Positions 60,124-64,000 of a DNA stretch of 64,000 nt are shown here, in pieces; the stretch's first letter is position 1, and each line of letters starts with the position of its first letter. This DNA comes from an uncultured Oscillibacter sp. (GTDB lineage: Bacteria > Bacillota > Clostridia > Oscillospirales > Oscillospiraceae), in assembly GCA_910583785.1 (NCBI GenBank), contig CAJTZK010000001.1, forward strand, positions 62,001 through 126,000, read 5' to 3'. The notes under the pieces are model-generated. The model did no database searches and was not told the DNA's origin. It saw only the letters and a program-made list of their open reading frames with translations. The position numbers and the translations under genes are program-made.

Positions 60124-60147
60124 TACAGATATACCAATGTCTGTCAG
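60111..60147. other. Right junction (attR), predicted crossover at 60134-60135
   Basis: Arm T-G-T-G-C-A-A-T-T-T-T-G at 60111-60122, 11 bases, CC, then chromosome. Mirror of the left arm; 11 of 12 positions pair. The CC and the base pattern around it agree with the left junction. The arm overlaps the integrase stop codon. Confidence 0.8.
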
Positions 60148-60318
60148 CAGGCCCTTTAGTTCCGGGTAGGGCATAGAGTATCGCTGGCTCAGGTAGCGGA
60201 GGGAGGCCCCCAGCTCCCCGTCAGGCCCGCCATACTGGGAGATGATGGCCGCCGCCAGCTTGGGGTTGGTGTTCTTGACCTTCACCGGGTACTGGAGTTT
60301 TTTCTCATATACAAACAT
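60134..60318 (-). pseudogene. cotJC: cotJC, 5' part (codons 1-62), cut off by the element
   Basis: Minus-strand residues M-F-V-Y-E-K-K-L-Q-Y-P-V-K-V and Q-Y-G-G-P-D-G-E-L-G-A to L-L-T-D-I-G match CotJC (B. subtilis M-W-V-Y-E-K-K-L-Q-Y-P-V-K-V). Glu35 in D-G-E-L is a metal ligand. Past the junction the frame runs into the integrase's antisense and ends at 59923 after a foreign 69-residue tail. ATG 60318 overlaps the preceding stop (TGATG). Neither half alone contains the full metal site. Confidence 0.92.
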
Positions 60319-60776
60319 CAGTCATTCCCTCCTACGTCCCAGGGCCACGGGTCCTTCAGCCAGGCGTAGCCGTCCTCTGGGGTCAAATCCGTGCTCATCA
60401 GGGGACCGTACATCTTCTCGTACTTCTCCCGGCCCTCCTTGGCCAGCTTGATATAAGACCAGTAGAGCTGAAGGACCTCTTGGTCGTTTGCGTGGGTATC
60501 CAAGTACAGGTTCAGCTCTTTGATGGCGAAGTCCAGGGCCATTAATTCCACCATGGCGGTGTTGGAGAGCTTAGTCTTTGCCTGAATGGCCGCTTTGAAG
60601 GGCAGGTCCAAACCAGGGAACAGGGTACCTGCCTGAAGGGCCTCCGCGCGGCTGAAACGGGGGGGATTCTGCTCCTGCATGGGAATATAGGGAAACGCCA
60701 GCGGAGCGCAATTACCAGGGAGAGCGCCCATCCCCGCACCGCAGGAACCGCCGGGCGTCTGATTGGGTCGTTCCAT
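60318..60776 (-). CDS. CotJA-CotJB fusion protein
   Basis: 152 residues from ATG 60776 after CAAGGAGGAAATCAA. The N-terminal 75 residues end in P-Y-I-P-M-Q-E-Q-N-P-P-R-F-S-R-A-E-A-L, T-L-F-P-G-L-D-L-P-F (CotJA), and the C-terminal part reads L-M-A-L-D-F-A-I-K-E-L-N-L-Y-L-D-T-H then K-D-P-W-P-W (CotJB). In Bacillus these are separate genes cotJA, cotJB before cotJC. Spore-coat proteins of the cotJ operon, sigma-E controlled in Bacillus. This order makes cotJC the third gene of a short operon whose last gene is split. Confidence 0.85.
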   Translation of the reverse strand: MERPNQTPGGSCGAGMGALPGNCAPLAFPYIPMQEQNPPRFSRAEALQAGTLFPGLDLPFKAAIQAKTKLSNTAMVELMALDFAIKELNLYLDTHANDQEVLQLYWSYIKLAKEGREKYEKMYGPLMSTDLTPEDGYAWLKDPWPWDVGGND

Positions 60777-60827
60777 ATTTGATTTCCTCCTTGTGTAAGG
60801 GTGGCGCGGCTTCTCCGCGCTCAATCT

Positions 60828-60835
60828 ATCATATG
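60828..60835 (-). promoter_or_regulatory. Possible mother-cell sigma-factor -10 element of the cotJ operon
   Basis: On the minus strand C-A-T-A-T-G-A-T-A occurs about 52 bp upstream of the cotJAB start, fitting the -10 shared by sigma-E and sigma-K. No good -35 for either was found at the expected distance, so this is a weak call. Confidence 0.35.
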
Positions 60836-60941
60836 CCAAGACAGGGGGAAGGGCTACCCAGGTCCCATAGCGTCCTATCATAATAGGGGATGTTCTTCCT
60901 TTAAAAATGTGCAAGAAGACGCTCCCAGGTACCGGCCCGCC

Positions 60942-60970
60942 TTGATTTTTCCAGCGGGGATTGGTATAAT
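60942..60970 (+). promoter_or_regulatory. Promoter of cwlD
   Basis: TTGATT 60942-60947, 17-bp spacer, TATAAT 60965-60970. Unlike the sporulation-type control of cwlD in Bacillus, this looks like a housekeeping promoter. Confidence 0.6.
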
Positions 60971-61063
60971 AAAACCAAAGCGCCGCCTCTGCGCAAAAAC
61001 CGCATATGGGATAAGCCGCCGGGCATATCCTCTAACACGAGATTTGCGAAGGAGGCGTCGCCT

Positions 61064-61801
61064 GTGGTTATCCTGCTGCGAAAACGCGACCTGATTTTCT
61101 CCTGCCTGTTCTGCTGTTTTTTCCTAGGATTGTCGGCGGTGCTGTGGAGGGGAAGCTCCGTTCCGGCCTTCCATGTCCGGGACGAGGTTCCTGTCACGGT
61201 CGTCATCGACCCTGGGCACGGCGGGGAGGACGGGGGAGCGGTATCCCCCAGCGGCGTGTCGGAGAGCCAAATCAACCTGGCGGTGTCCCTGCGGATCAGC
61301 AGCCTGCTGCGCTTCTCAGGGCAGCGGACCCTTCTGACCCGGAATGAGGACGTGACTATCTGCGACCAGGGACTGGACACCATGCGCCAGCGGAAGACTT
61401 CGGACCTGAAAAACCGGGTAAAGCTGGTAGAGGAAACGGAGAATGCCGTCCTGCTGAGCATCCACCAAAACAGCCTGCCCTCGTCCCCGGTGACCCATGG
61501 GGCCCAGGTGTTCTGGAACCAGAGGGAAGGGGCGGAGGAGCTGGCGGCGGGCATCCAGGAGGCCCTGAATACCACCGTCAATGCCGGGAACAGCAAGCAT
61601 CCCCGGCAGATACCCGGCAGTATTTATTTAATGAAGAACATCACTGTACCGGGGGTATTGGTGGAATGCGGCTTCCTCTCCAACGGACCGGAGACGGAAC
61701 GTTTGCAGGACCCGGCCTACCAGCTGCGGCTGGCGGCCGCTGTCACGGCGGGTTATCTAAACGCCAGGGATACGGAAAACGAATCTGGAGAGTCAACATG
61801 A
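61064..61801 (+). CDS. cwlD: CwlD-type N-acetylmuramoyl-L-alanine amidase
   Basis: 245 residues. Membrane segment near 10-28, then Amidase_3 core with zinc ligands: H in I-D-P-G-H-G-G-E-D-G-G-A near residue 51, the middle H in S-I-H-Q-N-S near 133 and E in V-E-C-G-F-L near 201. CwlD helps make muramic lactam in the spore cortex so that germination enzymes recognise it. GTG 61064 follows GAAGGAGGCGTCGCCT. The stop overlaps radA by four bases. Confidence 0.87.
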   Translation: MVILLRKRDLIFSCLFCCFFLGLSAVLWRGSSVPAFHVRDEVPVTVVIDPGHGGEDGGAVSPSGVSESQINLAVSLRISSLLRFSGQRTLLTRNEDVTICDQGLDTMRQRKTSDLKNRVKLVEETENAVLLSIHQNSLPSSPVTHGAQVFWNQREGAEELAAGIQEALNTTVNAGNSKHPRQIPGSIYLMKNITVPGVLVECGFLSNGPETERLQDPAYQLRLAAAVTAGYLNARDTENESGEST

Positions 61802-63162
61802 AACAGCCGAAAACGCTTTTTTACTGTACGGAATGCGGCAACGAGACACCGAAGTGGGCGGGGCGTTGCCCCGCCTGCGGCGCGTGGAACACAGTGGTGG
61901 AACGCCTGGAGGCTCCGGCGAAGGGGAGGGGGAGATCCTCTTCCTCCCGGGTCCTGGCACCTCCCAGGGCCCGCCCGGTGACGGAGCTGGGGGACAGCGT
62001 GGAAATCCGTTTTTCCACTGGTATGGGGGAGCTGGACCGGGTCCTGGGCGGCGGGGCTGTCAAGGGATCCCTGGTATTAGTGGGGGGAGCGCCCGGCATC
62101 GGGAAGTCCACGCTTATGCTCCAGATCTGCGGCAGGCTCTGCGGGTTTTCCAAGGTATTGTATGTATCCGGAGAGGAGTCCCAGCACCAGCTGAAGCTCC
62201 GGGCCCAGAGACTCCGTGTGGAGAGCGGAAACCTCCTGGTGCTGTCGGAGACCGGGCTAGGGGAGATGCTGGAGGCGGTACATCAGGAGCAGCCGGACGT
62301 GCTGATCGTGGACTCCATCCAAACCCTGTACAACGACGCCCTGGACTCCCCGGCGGGCAGCGTCAGCCAGGTGAAGGATTGTACCATGGCCCTGATGCAG
62401 CTGGCCAAGGGGAGCAATATCACGGTCTTCGTCATCGGACATGTCAACAAAGAGGGCTCCATCGCCGGGCCGAAGGTCCTGGAACACATGGTGGACTGTG
62501 TGCTGTACTTTGAGGGGGACCGGCACACCTTTTGCCGCATTCTCCGGGCGGCAAAAAACCGTTTTGGGGCCACGAATGAGATCGGCGTCTTCGAGATGGG
62601 GGACGGCGGTCTGGCGGAGGTGGAAAATCCCTCCCAGATGCTGCTGTCCGGCCGTCCGGAGGAGGCCCCGGGCACCTGCGTTACCTGCGTTATGGAGGGA
62701 GCAAGGCCCGTACTGGCGGAAATACAAGCCCTGGCGGTAACCTCTGCAGGCGGGAATCCCCGGCGGACCAGCAATGGCTTTGACTACAACCGGGCGGCGA
62801 TGCTCCTGGCGGTGCTGGAAAAGCGGGGCGGGCTGAAACTGTCCAGCTGCGACGCCTATTTGAACATCATCGGCGGATTGCAGCTGGACGAGCCCGCCGC
62901 GGACCTGGCCGCTGTGGTGGCGCTGGCCTCCAGCTATCTGGACAAGCCCGTCCCCGGCGACCTGGCGGCCATCGGGGAGGTAGGGCTCACCGGGGAGCTC
63001 CGGAGCGTCAGCCAGCTGGCCCAGCGGGTAGCTGAGGTCCGGAGGCTGGGGTTCAAGCGTTGTGTGGTTCCAGCCCACCGGGGCCTGGAGAGTGTTTCAG
63101 GCTTGCAGCTGCTGCCCGTTCGGAATATCGGTGAGGCGATTCGAGCTGCTTTACGGGGATAA
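61798..63162 (+). CDS. radA: DNA repair protein RadA
   Basis: 454 residues from ATG 61798; a longer start at 61666 is in cwlD. Zinc finger C-T-E-C-G then C-P-A-C-G, Walker A G-A-P-G-I-G-K-S-T near residues 97-105, the K-N-R-F-G motif near 254-258 and a Lon-like C-terminal domain. RadA helps branch migration during recombination repair. Complete. Confidence 0.95.
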   Translation: MKQPKTLFYCTECGNETPKWAGRCPACGAWNTVVERLEAPAKGRGRSSSSRVLAPPRARPVTELGDSVEIRFSTGMGELDRVLGGGAVKGSLVLVGGAPGIGKSTLMLQICGRLCGFSKVLYVSGEESQHQLKLRAQRLRVESGNLLVLSETGLGEMLEAVHQEQPDVLIVDSIQTLYNDALDSPAGSVSQVKDCTMALMQLAKGSNITVFVIGHVNKEGSIAGPKVLEHMVDCVLYFEGDRHTFCRILRAAKNRFGATNEIGVFEMGDGGLAEVENPSQMLLSGRPEEAPGTCVTCVMEGARPVLAEIQALAVTSAGGNPRRTSNGFDYNRAAMLLAVLEKRGGLKLSSCDAYLNIIGGLQLDEPAADLAAVVALASSYLDKPVPGDLAAIGEVGLTGELRSVSQLAQRVAEVRRLGFKRCVVPAHRGLESVSGLQLLPVRNIGEAIRAALRG

Positions 63163-63524
63163 AGTGGACGCAGGCGCCGCCCAAAGCAGGCACACCAGCG
63201 GCAGCTGCGCTGTCCAGCGTGCAGAGGCCGTCGGATTGATAGACACATTCACTGGTGCATGGAATCAAAGCGATCCTCCGTTCTGTTTGATGATGGGATT
63301 AGTTTGACCGGAACGGCGGATTTTATGACAGCGGCCTGAAGCTGGACAGGCATCCCGCTCCAGGCCGGGAGCCATATCTTTTGGGGAGGAGGAAACAAGG
63401 GATATAGCCGATTGAACAAAATAAAAATTTTGTTCAATGTAGGGGAGCGTAAGACCGCTACAGAGTCCATCTAAGGAATTCTGGCTTGTGTTCTCAATAG
63501 GCTGTATTGTTTGAATGTAAACTG
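63163..63524. other. Gap with a perfect long inverted repeat
   Basis: No gene. Notable: A-T-T-G-A-A-C-A-A-A-A-T at 63411-63422 and its perfect inverse at 63427-63438, with a four-A loop. The loop region is AT-rich and no T run follows. An A-A-C-A-A-A-A / T-T-T-T-G-T-T-like match also exists near 22610. A single promoter or origin cannot be assigned. Confidence 0.5.
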
Positions 63525-64000
63525 ATGGCCGATTACCGCACTGAGGCCCCGCCGATCTTGCGGGATTTCCTCGCTTATCACGAGACGGTCAAGGCGCACT
63601 CCAAGCAGACCGTAGATGAATATTTTCTGGACCTTCGAAATTTTTTCCGCTATCTCAAGCAGACACGGAACCCCGGTTTATCCGGTTTTCCGCTGGACGA
63701 AATCGACATCGCCGATATAGACCTGGACTTTGCCGCCAGTGTGACGCTGACAGATATCTACGGCTACATGGCCTATTTAAGCCGGGACCGGGTCCAGCAC
63801 CAGAACAGCCAGACCTCCGGCTATGGCCTGAATACCGCATCCCGGGCGCGGAAACTGGCGACCATCCGTTCCTTTTACAATTATCTGACCAACAAGGCCC
63901 ATCTCATTCGTGAAAATCCTGTCAAAGATATTGACTCGCCAAAGCTGAAAAAATCCCTTCCGAAATACTTGACGCTGGACCAGAGCATGGAACTGCTGGA
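63525..64000 (+). CDS. Tyrosine recombinase, 5' part, cut by the window edge
   Basis: Starts with A-D-Y-R-T-E-A-P-P-I-L-R-D-F-L and T-V-D-E-Y-F-L-D-L-R-N-F-F-R-Y-L (N-terminal SAM-like domain), reaches L-P-K-Y-L-T-L-D-Q-S at the window end. Its active-site half is outside. Length beyond 160 residues suggests a Xer-like, chromosomal enzyme rather than a phage integrase; such a gene next to radA occurs in related Clostridia. ATG 63525 has no good ribosome site; TTG 63507 is an in-frame alternative. Confidence 0.7.
   Translation, partial: MADYRTEAPPILRDFLAYHETVKAHSKQTVDEYFLDLRNFFRYLKQTRNPGLSGFPLDEIDIADIDLDFAASVTLTDIYGYMAYLSRDRVQHQNSQTSGYGLNTASRARKLATIRSFYNYLTNKAHLIRENPVKDIDSPKLKKSLPKYLTLDQSMELL

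Larger units (their letters stand above)
33255..60135. mobile_element. 26.9-kb phage-derived element interrupting cotJC
   Basis: All genes between the junctions are AT-richer than the chromosome and form a prophage-like set ending with a large serine integrase. The flanks join to an intact cotJC and the ends to a symmetric attP. Structural genes run from the small terminase to the tape measure. Tail-tip, receptor-binding and lysis genes are not seen, so it looks incomplete as an independent phage. Length by crossover positions is 26,881 bp. It is best described as a cotJC intervening element; whether it leaves during sporulation is inferred from the layout, not shown. Confidence 0.88.

Noticed and set aside
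59923..60133. Element-derived tail as part of a functional CotJC variant
   Set aside because: The 69 residues are antisense to the integrase, basic and unlike the family.
1..64000. CRISPR array
   Set aside because: No series of equally spaced repeats was seen on reading; the repeats noted are pairs or operator clusters.
1..64000. tRNA or rRNA genes, including a tRNA attachment site for the element
   Set aside because: No cloverleaf or conserved rRNA stretches recognised; the element sits in a protein gene.

Overview
The window is a GC-rich chromosome segment from an endospore-forming, low-copy Clostridia-type bacterium. Gene content (whiA next to yvcK, spoIIM, a SigH-like sigma factor, yunB, cotJ genes, cwlD, the VTC/DUF4956/CotH set) and codon style point to an Oscillospiraceae-like gut Firmicute; the species cannot be named from the sequence. 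It carries one AT-richer, phage-derived insertion of about 26.9 kb.

Positions 1-32840 are ordinary chromosome. The segment holds yvcK (3' end) and whiA, dnaE, a yajC cluster, spoIIM and an XerD-type recombinase, and the Holliday-junction genes ruvC-ruvA and ruvB. After these come glmM, a SigH-like sigma factor, trmK with a Nif3-like gene, yebC, an opposing operon VTC-DUF4956-CotH, a membrane-bound HTH regulator, the RNase P RNA gene, murD, yunB and ligA. A lipoprotein gene between yvcK and whiA is frameshifted.

Positions 33255-60135 are an inserted element. The left boundary carries the 3' two thirds of cotJC (spore-coat manganese-catalase-like protein) and the right boundary carries its first 62 codons, preceded by a CotJA-CotJB fusion gene. 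A large serine integrase ends 11 bp from the right junction. Joining the two chromosome flanks restores an uninterrupted 198-codon cotJC; joining the two element ends gives an attP with an 11-of-12 bp inverted repeat centred exactly on a CC dinucleotide shared by both junctions. This is the layout of a sporulation-gene intervening element, like skin in sigK or SPbeta in spsM, here in a catalytic-motif codon of cotJC.

The element contains, left to right: an XRE regulator co-transcribed with an SLH-anchored beta-helix surface protein; a membrane protein; a divergent control region with HTH genes, a SprT-like protease and small unknowns; a large single-subunit RNA polymerase of the YonO type (DxDGD motif) behind a promoter and a terminator-like leader; structured intergenic DNA; small replication-type genes; and a head-tail module (small terminase, a small serine recombinase, large terminase, portal, MuF-like protein, a Dit-like protein, scaffold, capsid, connectors, tail tube, chaperones, tape measure). 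After the tape measure come only two small genes and the integrase. No tail tip, receptor-binding, holin or endolysin gene is visible, so the element looks partly domesticated or dependent on another phage.

Positions 60136-64000 return to chromosome: cotJ genes on the minus strand, then cwlD, radA and a truncated tyrosine recombinase on the plus strand. Because no search tools were available, family names rest on motifs, length and gene order; no RNA or expression data support the regulatory calls.
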